From Periconia sp. R9002 (taxonomy: Eukaryota > Ascomycota > Dothideomycetes > Pleosporales > Periconiaceae), in contig JAMAHW010000047.1 of the NCBI GenBank assembly GCA_023627715.1, forward strand, positions 62,001-126,000: a stretch of DNA of 64,000 nt, given 5' to 3'. Under the pieces are notes generated by a model. That model was not told where the DNA came from, searched no databases, and saw only the letters and a list, made by a program, of their open reading frames with translations. Each line of letters opens with the position of its first letter. Position 1 is the first letter of the stretch. Of the stretch, positions 1-11,735 are shown piece by piece. Made by a program: the position numbers and the translations under genes.

Positions 1-549
1 ATTCTCAAAGCTATTGCTTCAAACGCACCGTATTCCCTTACCAGCCAACAAGCAATATTTGGCGGACTGACCGTACAAAACGACGACCAAAATGGCCCCT
101 ACGTCATCTGCCCAGAAGGGGATCCATCCGCTGCTCTTCAGGCGGGTTGCAAATTTGACCTTTTTGCTAATGGTTGGTCGCCGGCTCCTTGCTTCGATGA
201 AGAATTGCACACCTTCTTCGTGAACCAACGGGACTATTATTTCTGGGCGGACAGAGAAAAACAACATCGTGTACCCCAGGAAAAAATACTCAATGGAACC
301 AATGAGTACCCAGAGTTGTTTGTTAGCTTCGAGGAGCACTATGAGCACTGCCGGTATTTGCTTAATGGGACACTCAGGAATGCTCGAGATCCGTACCGTG
401 GGATCCTGGATATTTATTTGGAGCCAGGGCATCTGGAACATTGCATCGATTTCTTGAAGGAATCTAGGGATCCGCACTACGTGGAAGAAAATGTAATCGC
501 GTACTTCGGCTACAACAAGTGTTTCCTGCCGCGCCATAGTGGTGTTTAG
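1..549 (+). CDS. HxxHC-motif protein (UstYa-like), 3' part
   Basis: The reading frame is open from base 1 to the stop at 549, so the gene starts outside the window and its N-terminus (where a membrane anchor would be expected) is not seen. Visible are two HxxHC motifs, HYEHC and HLEHC, about 27 residues apart, preceded by a Cys-Phe-Asp ... GW-x-P-x-x-CFDEEL block. The double HxxHC pattern is the hallmark of the fungal UstYa/DUF3328 oxidase family, whose members act in ribosomal-peptide and other secondary metabolite pathways. The CFDEEL block is common in a related group of uncharacterised ascomycete proteins, so assignment to UstYa proper is uncertain. No lesion is seen in this part. Confidence 0.6.
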   Translation: MLKAIASNAPYSLTSQQAIFGGLTVQNDDQNGPYVICPEGDPSAALQAGCKFDLFANGWSPAPCFDEELHTFFVNQRDYYFWADREKQHRVPQEKILNGTNEYPELFVSFEEHYEHCRYLLNGTLRNARDPYRGILDIYLEPGHLEHCIDFLKESRDPHYVEENVIAYFGYNKCFLPRHSGV

Positions 550-1261
550 TCAGGTGGTCCCTGGCAGCATTGAATGCAGCTGGTGGTTCATCGTGTAAAC
601 GTTTTGTAAATTTTCACCAAATTATTTTCATTGTCTCACTCATTGTAGAGGGTCTGTATGAATGTTATATAATACAGATTCGTCACCCGTTGTCCGTAAC
701 GTTCAATATGCCGGGGGGCTACTTTCTCTGACTTTTATTGTTGTCAGACTTGACGTCTGCTACAATTCGAAATATGATGGTTCGAATAGCTCGTTTAAAC
801 ACTTTTGGCTAGACGATTACTTATACATTCATTTGGACACAAGTGTAAGTAGCCCCAACTCCTATAACTTGTTAAACAACTGCTCCACACTTTACAACAC
901 CATCCTTGTTTGGTACCGCATACTAGTCTGGATTTGACTTTATCCCTTTCGTTACGCTAGCCCTACTCACAAACACAGACAAAATTAACCAACAACCCTT
1001 CATTAGAAAATCGCCCTCCACACCAACACCAAAATCCGTCACCAAGTCAGCTTGTTGAAATTCGGGGCAACATAGCGTACTCCTAAACTAACAGGATCCC
1101 GGATAAAGAAAGCCCTAGTAATACAGACAACAATTCTCTGTGTCCGGCATTAAAAGTTATCCTGTAAACTTCCCAACTACTACACATGATAATCGCGACG
1201 AGGCCAGGTAAGAAAATGACTCAAATATCAACATTGCATAGCTCTGGAATAACCATCGACA
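550..1261. other. intergenic, no gene seen
   Basis: About 700 bp between the convergent ends of the HxxHC gene and the acyltransferase. Only short open frames without recognisable motifs occur. It presumably holds the two 3' UTRs. Confidence 0.5.
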
Positions 1262-2798
1262 CTAAATATCAGCCTTCAGCTGTTTCTCCACATGTGCCCA
1301 AAGTCCAGCCGGACGGTAACCCTCAAGCCAATAGTTGCCCTTAGAGTCCTGGCCTGTCACAATGAAACCATCAGGATAAGCTATTCCGCTCTGAATCTGC
1401 GAAACGAAAGACGGGTATAGAGGAATATTCAACTTAGTTTCACAAGCCACCGAGAAGTCAATCGCGTTGACTTTCGCCTTTGTCCAATTTGAATAGCCTA
1501 TGTGGTTCATGTTCGGCTTGCCAAATAATATGGGCATTGGACCAAGTGGCCATGCATTCCTTCTGCCCATGCTCCAGTACGCTTCAATTTGCTCACGGGT
1601 TCCATGCTTATTGACCCCTCGCCGAAGTTCCCATGCTAGGAGTCCCAACGATGATTCGGTTTCCTTTTTTGTCTTCAAGACACTTGTAAAGCTAAGGCAG
1701 TTGGAAATATAAGGCTTGTCGGAAGGTAGAAGATCGTTCTCAAGAGCGCGTCGCATAGACATAGCCTGCATTATCGTCACAGGCTTTTCTGGAGGCAGAT
1801 GAGAAAAGGCAAGACTAGAGAACCACGCGGTAATCAGATCATTGTCCGTCAGAAATGTGTCTTCTCTTCCCTCTTGTCTCAGATCCTGCAGTGCTCTTTC
1901 TCGAAGCTTCTTCATGAAAGAGGCGGGGATACAGAGAGTCCTTGTTTCTTTGGATCCCACCGCGATATTGTAACCATTCCTTAAGGCGTAAGATGCTGTA
2001 CCCCACTTTGAAAGCTCCGATCCCGCAAGATCGAAGGTCTCCTTAGGATGAAGTCCTAGCTCACGCAGCGGATCTTCATCGAAACCATGAACGTGGGGGA
2101 TTTCGGCTTCACGGCCTTGCAGGACCAGAACCCAATTGTCCAGTATCGCCTTGAGTGCCATCGCATCGGCCGCTATATGAAGCCAGTGGATAGTAACGAT
2201 TGTTGCGTCCTTGAATGACACTACACGAAGACCGGTAACGGGCCGTTCCGAACCCAGATAGTCAGAAATCGTTTTCGGTGAGTCTGCACCACAACACAAC
2301 TCTGCCCAATCTTCAGGATTTCCAACAATTTCGGGATAATGCAATGGCGCGGAACTTGAGTTTGGAATACGCGATGCTACAGGATGATTTGCTCTAACCA
2401 TATCATATCCAACATGCGTGTAGGCAATTGCTGGACGGTTTTTGGAAAACGATAGTGGAACATGTAGCTCAATGCCACTCTTCTGTAGCCACGTTAACGC
2501 GTGATGCTTTAAGTGCTCAAACTCGGAAAACGGGGGCGCGCACTCCTTTTCTCAGACGGCCACCAAGCTTTTGCCATGTCTCGCGACCAATCAATCTCGA
2601 AAGACTAGATCGAAGCCTATCGGGATTCAAGACTTCGTCGTAGACTATGATGGCATTCAATGTGATGCTTTTGAATATTGTGTTATTATCAAAGTAATGA
2701 AGCGGAATGACCAGATCAGGCTCAGTGATCATGTCCGACTCTCCCTCAAGGGATGTCATGCCGGACGCTAAGAATGATATTTTGAAGTAATTAGACAA
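1262..2798 (-). pseudogene. BAHD-type acyltransferase, frameshifted
   Basis: Two reading frames together make one acyltransferase of about 511 residues, similar to trichothecene 3-O-acetyltransferase-like members of the Transferase (BAHD) family, which move acyl groups from acyl-CoA to hydroxyls or amines. The N-terminal part (2798 to about 2517) ends in the family's WQKLGGRL block; the rest continues one frame over with GIELHVPLSFSKNRPA. The catalytic HxxxD is present as HIAAD near residue 208. The usual DFGWG motif near the C-terminus is replaced by DFSVA. The frames overlap at 2517-2545 around a run of five C (minus strand), and one extra base there explains the shift. No GT-AG intron fits. 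It is either a pseudogene or a homopolymer sequencing error. Confidence 0.72.
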
Positions 2799-4085
2799 GA
2801 AGTGCTATAGGGTAAAGCAGAAGTTGTCGCGTAGTTTATGGCGCGTGGTTAGATTGTGAGACTGTCTGAATATTCTGATTTTGGCACGTTGATAGCAGCA
2901 AATGCAGTTGAGTTGCAAGGCGACGCCCGTAATATTCTAGAGCGGTGAGGTAGGTAGGGCGAAGGGCATATAGAAGCGCAATCTGGAGTCGGAACTACGC
3001 CGCATACGTTTAGTAACTGACGTGAGCAGCACGGAATTACGGCCTGTTTGAGCAGCAGTCCCGCGGTTTCGAGTGAAGGATTATGACTCTGACTGTGTTC
3101 ATACTCTAGTACTTACTTGCATAAAACTCCAACGCTAAGGACCTAAGTAGTATGGCGGCCCACCACCTGAAATGCTTTATCCCGCCGTTTATCAAACAAA
3201 GTATTAAGTGTTTGCATCTCTTATGGCTGAATAATAGCTAATTATTATCGCTGTGATCTCTCGTAGTATGAGACTGCATAGTATTGTTGTAAGACGTTCT
3301 AATCATAAGATTTGCTTTCAAGGCGAGCCACAGGAAATGTTGCTATGCTATCTTATCCTTGTAGGTCTCGTTAGTTTAACACCTACGCCCACTCTCTCGG
3401 CGAACAATTAGTGCTCGGCAAATAAGAGACTCCAAATTCTATCACCTTTGCTATTTTCCTAAAAGATAGAAACACACCGCTTAGGTGTATGGTTTGCCTC
3501 TAGACAAAAAAGAAATCTCATCCTAAATACTAACGCTGTTTAACAATTGATTCTTGGCCTTGCATATCGCTCTTAGTGTTTAAAGATGTGAAATCTGCTC
3601 CTAGACTCTCAGCACCTCCATCATTAGACATACTGCTGCTCCCGCGGTGCTAACCGCTACGCCTTGTAGTTTTCGAAACGAAACAAACTTTAATCGAATA
3701 CCTATCATCATTATTTCAAGGTTCGCCTTTCACACTGCATGCTAAACCAGAAGAAAATTTGAGTCAATTGCGTGTTAACAAGTGCTATTTGGCTACAAGT
3801 ATTTTCCGTTCCGACTCTATCTAGGTGTCTCTTTTGTTTGTAACTCAATCCACGAAAATTTCGCATTGTTACTGGTTTAGATGACACATTCTTAATTGCA
3901 TCTGTAAATTTTCTTGATTGATCATATCGTTCCCCTACACGCTACAAACAGAATGCAGTATTCAGTACATAGTTACATGTAATAATCAATTTCCCCTCCC
4001 CATGCCGATGAGACAATTGACTGAAGGAGGTATTTTCTCAATAAAGTGGAGGCTTTCGCTAGATAAATACCAGTACGGAGGATTC
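2799..4085. other. intergenic, no gene seen
   Basis: A 1.3 kb AT-rich stretch. Open frames are short and carry no recognisable motif. It contains the upstream region of the acyltransferase and the 3' side of the xylanase gene. Confidence 0.5.
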
Positions 4086-4859
4086 TCAAGCCATGTATGG
4101 GGCTGCAGTGCGCTTAGCTGTTCTTGGTTTGCAAACCGTACCGATGGTTTGCGTGGGAGTTACGCAGACAGCAGAACGCGTCGTCGCCGTCGGGGTCTCT
4201 ACGATGCTTCCTGTTGGCCGTACACCGACAGTAATATCAGCATTGCCTCTTCCCTGCTGGCCCTCAACCACAATGAAGGTGTTTCCCAAGCTGCCCATAG
4301 GTAATCCAGCCGCATTCCAGGCATTGTAGTGGTTGTTGAAAGTGATCGTTCCTCCACGACGATTGGTTCGTCTAACAGACCAGTACTGACGAAGGTCGCC
4401 ATTATATTTGGACCAGAGCTCATACTGCGCACCGTCGCTGTTGTGATAGCCGTAAAAAGACTGTGCTGCATTGTCCGAAGGATTGTGCGTGGCGAATGCT
4501 TCCACGACATAAAATTCTACCCTTGGATTGCTGGTGAATCCATAAAGTGCAAGATATGAATTTCCCTGGGGATTATAGTTGGCGGTGTAGTTAACAACAC
4601 TAATAACAATTAGGGAGATCAATGAACGAATTAGGGTAAGCACGAACAGAGTTTGGCTTCCCCGATAGCCCTTGCCGACGACAAAGTTACCTCCTGCTCC
4701 AAGGATCCAATCTACCGTGAAGCGACCAGCTTCAAGACTTCGGTATGTATAGTTTGTCGCATCCTCTCCATTGCCCCAATTCTGGATCAAGAATTGTTGG
4801 CCTCGAGCAAACGAGAAGAAAGCAAGAATGGAAACGAGAACGGGTCTGAAGAACAACAT
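4086..4859 (-). CDS. GH11 endo-1,4-beta-xylanase, secreted
   Basis: This is a secreted family 11 xylanase that cleaves beta-1,4 bonds in plant xylan. The start at 4859 gives a clean signal peptide (MLFFRPVLVSILAFFSFARG). The next upstream in-frame Met would bury it. A 48 bp intron at 4600-4647 (GTTCGT...TTATTAG, two CTAAT branch candidates) joins GSQTL to VVNYTANY; spliced length is 241 residues, normal for GH11 plus a tail. Family blocks in order are GNFVVGKGY, GNSYLALYGFTSNP, VEFYVVEAF (nucleophile Glu is the first E), QYWSVRR, HYNAW and FIVVEGQ (acid/base Glu). Both catalytic glutamates are present. After the beta-jelly roll there is a Thr-rich tail of about 40 residues with two Cys and no carbohydrate-binding module. 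Confidence 0.93.
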   Translation of the reverse strand: MLFFRPVLVSILAFFSFARGQQFLIQNWGNGEDATNYTYRSLEAGRFTVDWILGAGGNFVVGKGYRGSQTLFVLTLIRSLISLIVISVVNYTANYNPQGNSYLALYGFTSNPRVEFYVVEAFATHNPSDNAAQSFYGYHNSDGAQYELWSKYNGDLRQYWSVRRTNRRGGTITFNNHYNAWNAAGLPMGSLGNTFIVVEGQQGRGNADITVGVRPTGSIVETPTATTRSAVCVTPTQTIGTVCKPRTAKRTAAPYMA

Positions 4860-6974
4860 ATTAGCGATAAATTTACCCGCAGAAGTGACGTTGATGGAAG
4901 GAGTGGGCATACTCGGCTTTTTGTATCCCTTTCTAATGTTGCAACACAGCATTAGAACAGTCTCGCATTTGCCACTCGCGACTTACAGTACTGTTTTATC
5001 ACGATATCTGCAAGTTGACGTATGACTGACAACGAAAACGCTGTGTTGTTTTCCAGAGTCCTACTACTGCTGCGATGCAACATTGAAAGAGGATGGCATT
5101 ATTCGGCAAGCGATATTCTTAGATACGCACGATATCGTATCTGCATGTTGGTGGTGATTACCCGGGAGCAGAAATGCCTGCTGACAGGCAAATCGGGTAG
5201 CGAAGATGCATGCTCTAAAGCAATAACTATAAGCAAACGAAGCGCGCAGATCTTTGCGAAATTCAGTGAGCTTAAGACTTTGGAGCTGAGGCACGTCTTC
5301 ACTATCGGCCAAAATTGGTTTTGCTTAAGAATGAGATTGCTGTACTCATCACAAACAGTGTGCACATTTTGAAAAGATATCATGGTTTGGACCATCCCTA
5401 TTGAAGAGCGAAGCTTTTCAGAGGTTCTAAAGGCTTGAGGATTGCTTATGTGAACTACAACCGGAGAGACGCGAGCAATACCAACCGAGAATGCACTTTG
5501 ATTACTGAATCCAGCTAATGCATACTCTACATAGAACCCGATATCGCCCACCTCGCTTCGCATCCTTTCAAGTAGACTATTGCCCCTGTCTCCCAAACAG
5601 GAAGCTATCTAGGTATGTACCCCTCCATCACAACCTCTCCGACTCTTCCACCTCGTATCCAGCTTACTTCTCCTCACTGGTCGGTGTCGCATCCTAGATT
5701 CTCGAAATTTCTGATAAGCAGCGATCGACATCATAGTGCACGCACCAGGTACGCCAAATGATGCCTATTCGAGTCTCTACAGGGAACCTTGATTCTGATC
5801 CGAGACCACAAATACGAGGTCAAGACCTGTCACTAAGCCCGAGGCTAATGTTATTTTGTGAAACGGTGTGCTGTTCCCAAGGCAAAACATTATAAAATTG
5901 GTTTTTTGAAGCAAATCACAGAAAATACCTTTGTACGTCTAAATCTATTTATACCTTGATTCATGGGCACTGCTGCACATGTTCTGTTCTGTTCATTTTT
6001 CTGGGTTTCAGGACAATAAAACTTCTCAATTGTACTGTGAACTACCTTGATTGGGGTAAATGACATCATTCAGCACGGTAGTATGTGGCTCTCAAAAATC
6101 GCAGTAATACGAAGTACCAACTGTGTTTCCGGTGAGACAACGTCCGCATTAGTGTAGACAATTCCGCGTCAGTACGAGGTAGGCTGTTGGCTGTCCTCGT
6201 CTCCTAGCCCAAATCAGAACTGAAAGAAAAGGAACGATGAGCAAAAGAAGTTAAAATGTTCAGATTGACAGTGCATTCTCTTACTCTTTCCTACCATTGT
6301 AACGTTATGCATTTGAACAGCTGATGTGGCGTTTTCGGTAACTCACGCTACTTGGCAATGCCCTGCGTCATATGGCTGCCGCGTAGTGCTTATGGACTTA
6401 CGGAGCGTGCGATTCAAATTTTGATAAACTATTCCTAAAGTAGAACGGGTTCCCATTTCCCGGCTCCTTTTGGGCATGCTCCTTCGTGCATCTTTGGTGT
6501 TGGTATTCAGTCAGTTTATTGATTGATCAGGATTATGCATTGCGTGTTTGTAGGTACATTATATTCCTGAGTTTTCAAACCGCACGTGGGGGCTGGCCAA
6601 ACGCTATAGAGTATTTTCAGCACGCCATGTGCATGATGACACTGCCCTCTTTTCCCGTATATATCAAAGTATGTGATATAGTTAGGACAATGTATATATC
6701 AAGTACCCTATCTGTATAATTAAAATGTGATTTGTGAGAAGTTATCACGGATGCTGTTTGGTACTTCAATCATCTCTGATCAGACTACGGGCGGGTATGC
6801 TCTCTAGATGGATTGCTACTGTTAACAACCATAACTATTGCGCTTTCGCAGTTCATGACTTGTCAATAACAACCAATAGATTTTGACAGAAAGATTGCAT
6901 AGAATCGATGAGATGTGAGCTACATGAAATGCCTCGAAAATTACATGTGAGGTTTCGTAAATCGAAAAACTTTA
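4860..6974. other. intergenic, one doubtful ORF
   Basis: A 2.1 kb region. A 165-codon open frame on the minus strand (5099-5596) has no recognisable motif, no signal peptide and no introns, and I do not call it a gene. The rest is AT-rich, with the 3' side of the HET gene at the right edge. Confidence 0.4.
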
Positions 6975-9804
6975 CTAGAAGATGACAATCTCTTCCTTAT
7001 CTTTACCCATTAGAAACTCGACATCATTGCCAAGCACCTTGTCCCAGAACGCAACGAATCCGACCCGTTTGTAGCATTTCTTCGTTTCGACATCTTTCCC
7101 AGTGTTCTCCAGAGGTACAAGCGCAATACCATTGCGATCAACCGATTTATTCGCCCTATGTGTTTCCCCGATGTACGCGACGAAGAACTCCGTAATTGTT
7201 GCTTCTGGTTCTCCATCAAAAAAGACTGTTGCGAATTCGAAATTTCCATGCTCTCTGCGAAGTCTCACCCGCGACGTCAACTCTAACCTTTCACCAGGTG
7301 GACTGATTCCCCTAATTCCCACCTCAAAATGACTCGAGGTGATTTTGTACGATGTTTTCGTGTTTTCGATCGGGTCATCACCCTTGACGTTCTCACTATT
7401 GTCCTTCCAATTGTTGTCATCACTGAGGTCACCTTCGCTGCCCTCATCCTCCCCTGATTTCTTTATCGACATGTCTTGGAATACGTTTTCCCACTTTTCC
7501 CACTCCTGACCCTCGGTCTCGGTGCCGAGCTCGCAATGCAGCAATCTAGCACGCAGATGCAATTTTCCGCCTGGCGCGACCGCTCCAAACTCAACCCCCG
7601 TCACCGTTCGGACATCGCATCCAAGATATTCTGCATCTGAAACCCCCATAGAGAAGTTTCCACGGTTAAATGTCACATGGCCCTTGACGCTCAACCACGA
7701 CCAACTTGGAGCTTCGAACTCAGTAGGCCGAGCAAGCGATTTACCCATCCGATGCCATAGTAGGTCGTGCAAAATGCTCTGTTCCCACATCCCAGCAACG
7801 TATTTACCACCATAGCGCTCTTTGAGGAATGATGCAATACCAGACAACGCAGCAAATACGTCGCTGTAGTAGGTGAGCTGACGGAGTGAATATTTCTCGA
7901 CAAGTGTACACCACTCGCCAGGTCCACGACCATCATCTAGGAGCGCTTTCTTCGCTATACTTGCTTCACTGACTTCGCTTTTTCGAACATCTCCCGGACC
8001 TGTTATGCCTATCTCGCTATGACTAGTGCAGAGACACTCCCACGTGAACGCTCCTTCATTGAAATACAAACGTCTCACGGAAAGGAGCTCTTCTTGAAAG
8101 CACCATGCGCGCGTGGATGTTGGGCCGTTATATTCTTCATCATACCCCTTCAAGCAAGGATACAAGATGAGATGATGTTCCGCTGGCGTAGAACTGGTCG
8201 GCTTTGGTGATTGAATAGGGTATTCTGCGGCGCGCACTTTGAGTTGTTCACGTGGGATGAAAAGGCCACTAGTCGAGCTCTCGGTTCCAGATATGATTGT
8301 GAACGTAGAGTTGTTGTACACCTTAGCCATGAGCGACGCCTCATGATTCCAGTCATCCAAATCATCTTGCACGATGCAAAGACTGTCTATCCATATATAT
8401 GGTATTCTGGATTAGGGTTTTCAGTCGGTAAACTTCAGACAAGAGTGGTTTAAGATTCATCCATTGTAATGGATGCGGAACAATCACTCACCCGGAATTC
8501 CTAGAAACCTGTAGTGCATCTGCAATGGTTTTTGGAAGGGTTTTACTGGGTATTTCATCCTTGAAAGTCTGATGCCTTCCCTTTGTCAACAGCCAAGGAG
8601 AGTCTTTACCGGCTGTGCCCCAGCAGTAACTGAGCGCAATGTATCCGGGAAAGAGACCCACAAGTTCGCTGCTTTCGATAACACGTTGGGATTTAGTCCC
8701 GTCTGCAGATTCGAATACGTATATCAACCGGGTAGGTCGGAAAGTGCTTCGCGACCAGGCTGAGCATTTCGACGTCTTGCTAAGACATTCATGAAGCCAA
8801 TCTCCGATGATCTTTAAATTGTCACCAGCATCAACAACAGGCGAAATTTGTCGACGAGCTAGTCAAGAGTTAACCTTAGTCGAGGATAAATTGGAAAATA
8901 ACTTGCCTATTTCTAGCCCTTCAGTGTCTCTTGAGTAGAATGTTCGATGCCTGCCTTTGAGCAGGAAAGGGAGGGCTCCGACAGCTTTGTCTTTGCTTGC
9001 ATCCTTGAATATCGGGTTCTCAGGATCTCTTCCTTTGCGCACAGCAAGCACAGTTACTGTCGTGCCATTTTTCAAGTCCAAATCTTCCAAGTCAGGCTCC
9101 AAAGCCATCGCTCGGAACAATTCGCTCGCCCAGCGAGCTTCTAGATGTAGCATCAGGCCAAGGGGCCTATTTTCAATGAAAACGGGTGTTTCCCTGGGGG
9201 CGTCATCTAATTGCTCTTCCACGTGGCTGAGAAGCACCGAGCAGGAGTGACAGCCCGCTTCCGCAGAAGCCAAGAATTCGCTCAACGTATCGTACAATCG
9301 ATATGGTTCTAGTCCTCCCTGAATGATAGATGTCGTCAAATCGGGATGTATGAATTTGTCATCCGTTTCTTCGACCTCGCGGATCCTGTTCTCGCTGAAG
9401 ATGCGTTTTACTAGTCTATGCTCTTTTTCGAGACAATGGTTTCCCGCCTTTTTACAAGCTGCGCAGATGTCCAAGTCATCATCATTACAGATGCCGCAAT
9501 GATAGTGTATGTCATTGATTGTTTTGCGGCACGCGGAACAGGAGACTTTGTGTTTTCCCTTGCAGTTTTCTCCTTCTCCATGTCGAGCTTTACAGTTATA
9601 AGACATCATGCTCGACCCAATTAAAAAAAGTTCCACGGGTATCTTGCTGCAGGATTCGCAAATGTGGCCTATCGTTGGCTTCGGGAATGGAAAGGTCTTG
9701 ACCTTGTAGTTTTTGAATAAGTTCGAGAAGCCATCCCCAACATCTGCTTCTGATTTAGTAGCCATGCTTTTGTAATTGTTGCTACACTTTCCTCTATTTC
9801 GCAA
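6975..9804 (-). CDS. HET-domain protein with N-terminal ZZ zinc finger
   Basis: A heterokaryon-incompatibility (HET) domain protein of about 885-898 residues; such proteins trigger cell death after non-self fusion in filamentous fungi. Exons are 9804-8907, 8858-8492 and 8406-6975. Intron 1 (8859-8906, 48 bp) begins with GCAAGT, a GC-AG intron; removing it restores EIARRQISPVVDAG. Intron 2 (8407-8491) is GTGAGT...CCAG. An N-terminal CxxC cluster and a ZZ-type finger (CSACRKT...YHCGICNDDD...CAAC...H) lie at residues 45-135. HET motifs follow: GYIALSYCWGT, LPKTIADALQVSR, IWIDSLCIVQDD and TSTRAWCFQEELLS. The first Met is at 9804, but Met14 at 9765 is equally good. All exons stay in frame with no stop, so it looks functional. 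Confidence 0.88.
8859..8906 (-). other. GC-AG intron in the HET gene
   Basis: The donor reads ATAG|GCAAGTT and the acceptor TTGACTAG, 48 bp in all. The nearest GT alternative (GTTATT, two bases later) throws the downstream HET domain out of frame, whereas the GC donor gives an uninterrupted match to the family consensus across the junction. Confidence 0.8.
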
Positions 9805-11735
9805 TACCAGGTCGCTTGAATTTTCTCCTCGCCTTTTTGCTCGTTGTACGTGAGTGAAAGGAGTGTAGACAAAAAATGAGACGAGAAATGATTGTAGCTA
9901 ACGCTCATCACGCCCCAAGCCACGTTGCCGCTTTTTGCGCATAAGCTTAGTGCATGTAGAGAACCGCGTACACTTCATAGTTTAGGCAACCACATTACAT
10001 TCACTAAAAATATATTATTGGAGTTGATAGTAACTTACGTCGACTAGTCAATTACGTTTATCATGTAGAACATGATACCTGTGCAGACGTATTGAGGTCT
10101 AGGTGAGTACTGCAACAGTTGAATGCATGTGATCCATAGTGGGCTCGGATCAGGGAATGATCACGTGATTTTACGTCTTTGTATACATAGATATCAATGT
10201 GTCATGATTGAACGATTACTTTAATGTTTGTAATAACATGTTCTCTATAATTTTGGCCCTCGAAGACATGAAGTCTTGAAGTTGTGCTATGAGCCACTCT
10301 CTCCAGGTACTACCAAATCACTAACCGCATGGTGCGTTCAATGTTCTTTTTTATGCAATAACTAATTAATGCACGCCGCTAGCCGAAAAGTTTTTGATTA
10401 TTGCTGCTTCAATATGGCTCTTCAGTTGATTTAGCTTGGATTTCGAGGATCAGTGTTCGCCCGCAAGAGTGAAATCCGTCCTCCTGGCAAGCCATACCAA
10501 AAATACTCATGCAACAAGCATCAATGTATAGTTTTACCAGTAGGTACAGAATCTTTGCCCGAATTAGAAACACGGATTATATGTTGTCTCGAGTATCTGC
10601 AGTTTCCGGCTTTGCCATTACTTAACTTGGACAGCGATAGAATTTCCAAAGCATTTAATGCGCTCGCTGCGAGCTGAGGTTCTACAAGCGTCTTGGAAGC
10701 CTTTCCCCGCATCGCTTTTTTCTAGCCTAGAATTTCGTCACTACCACATGCGACCTCGGTGCCATTGAGCCATTCTTCACAGTTTTCAATTTTTGCCTTA
10801 TGAACATACCACGATTCAATATTGCTCCCTTTGATGCTGCAATGTATTACCCTGCTTGGTTATAAGTCAAGGGTTTGATACCCTGTAATATTATTGGTTG
10901 GATGGAGCCACGTGTAGCGCTTTAACTCGCTTTCAGGCCTCGATTCTATTGTGGTCCAACCGAATGCAAGACAGATACACTTTCGTAATTAAGAGCTGGA
11001 TGGGCAATGAGACAGAGGTGCTCTTGAGGACTTCCGCATGCACGAGAGGCTGATGCAGGGTGGGCTAAGATTTTGCAATTTGCATATGACACTTGGAGGG
11101 CGCCAGGCTCTCAATCAGATCCAGTCAAGTTTGTAATTGCAGGATATACACCTCAACACCCATTTGAAGTATTTCAATGCTGCGCCTCGTGAAGAATTCG
11201 CAACCCAAGAGGTATTCCGCCCGAGTCTGCGTGCGGTGTAGTGCCTCCAAAATTGGCGCATATGCATAGAAACCGTTTTTTCATTCGTTTGGCTGGACAA
11301 CCACACCACCAACTATGAGAGGGCCGCAACTTCTGCTAAGATCAGCGTGCTTATCATCAACACCCTATGCAATGCCTATGGGTCTTATGTTAATTTTGAG
11401 GAGATCGAAACGGTAACACGTACTTGCGTGTCGCATATGCTGCCTTATTTGCGGTCCTACGATGTTTGCAATTCCACTGTTGTACGACCGCTGCATTCAA
11501 TAAGATTTTTTGCAAATACCGGCCAAGACCATTTGCAGCCATAACCTAGTTAACCCGCATAAACCACACAAATGAGAAGCTTACAAAAACGTGTGCGGCG
11601 TAGTTACCACCGGTTTATAAAGACAGATCCCTCCGAAAAACGTCAATACTACAGGAACAACATAGAATCCACTCTATCTGACAGATTATTGTCCCTCTAG
11701 TTCGCGTTGTTTTTCGCGAAAATTATCAAATCATC
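9805..11735. other. intergenic, no gene seen
   Basis: A 1.9 kb AT-rich region between divergent genes (HET on minus, GMC enzyme on plus), holding both promoters. It includes a GATCACGTGATT palindrome near 10158. The open frames are short and without motifs. Confidence 0.45.

Noticed and set aside
775..800. GGTTCGAATAG as a tRNA B box
   Set aside because: No A box, acceptor stem or cloverleaf can be formed around it.
2402..2545. An intron explaining the acyltransferase frame change
   Set aside because: The frames overlap with continuous family similarity; GT and AG in the overlap are only about 22 bp apart.
5099..5596. 165-codon minus-strand open frame
   Set aside because: No recognisable domain, no splice context and no codon bias like its neighbours; kept only as a remark.
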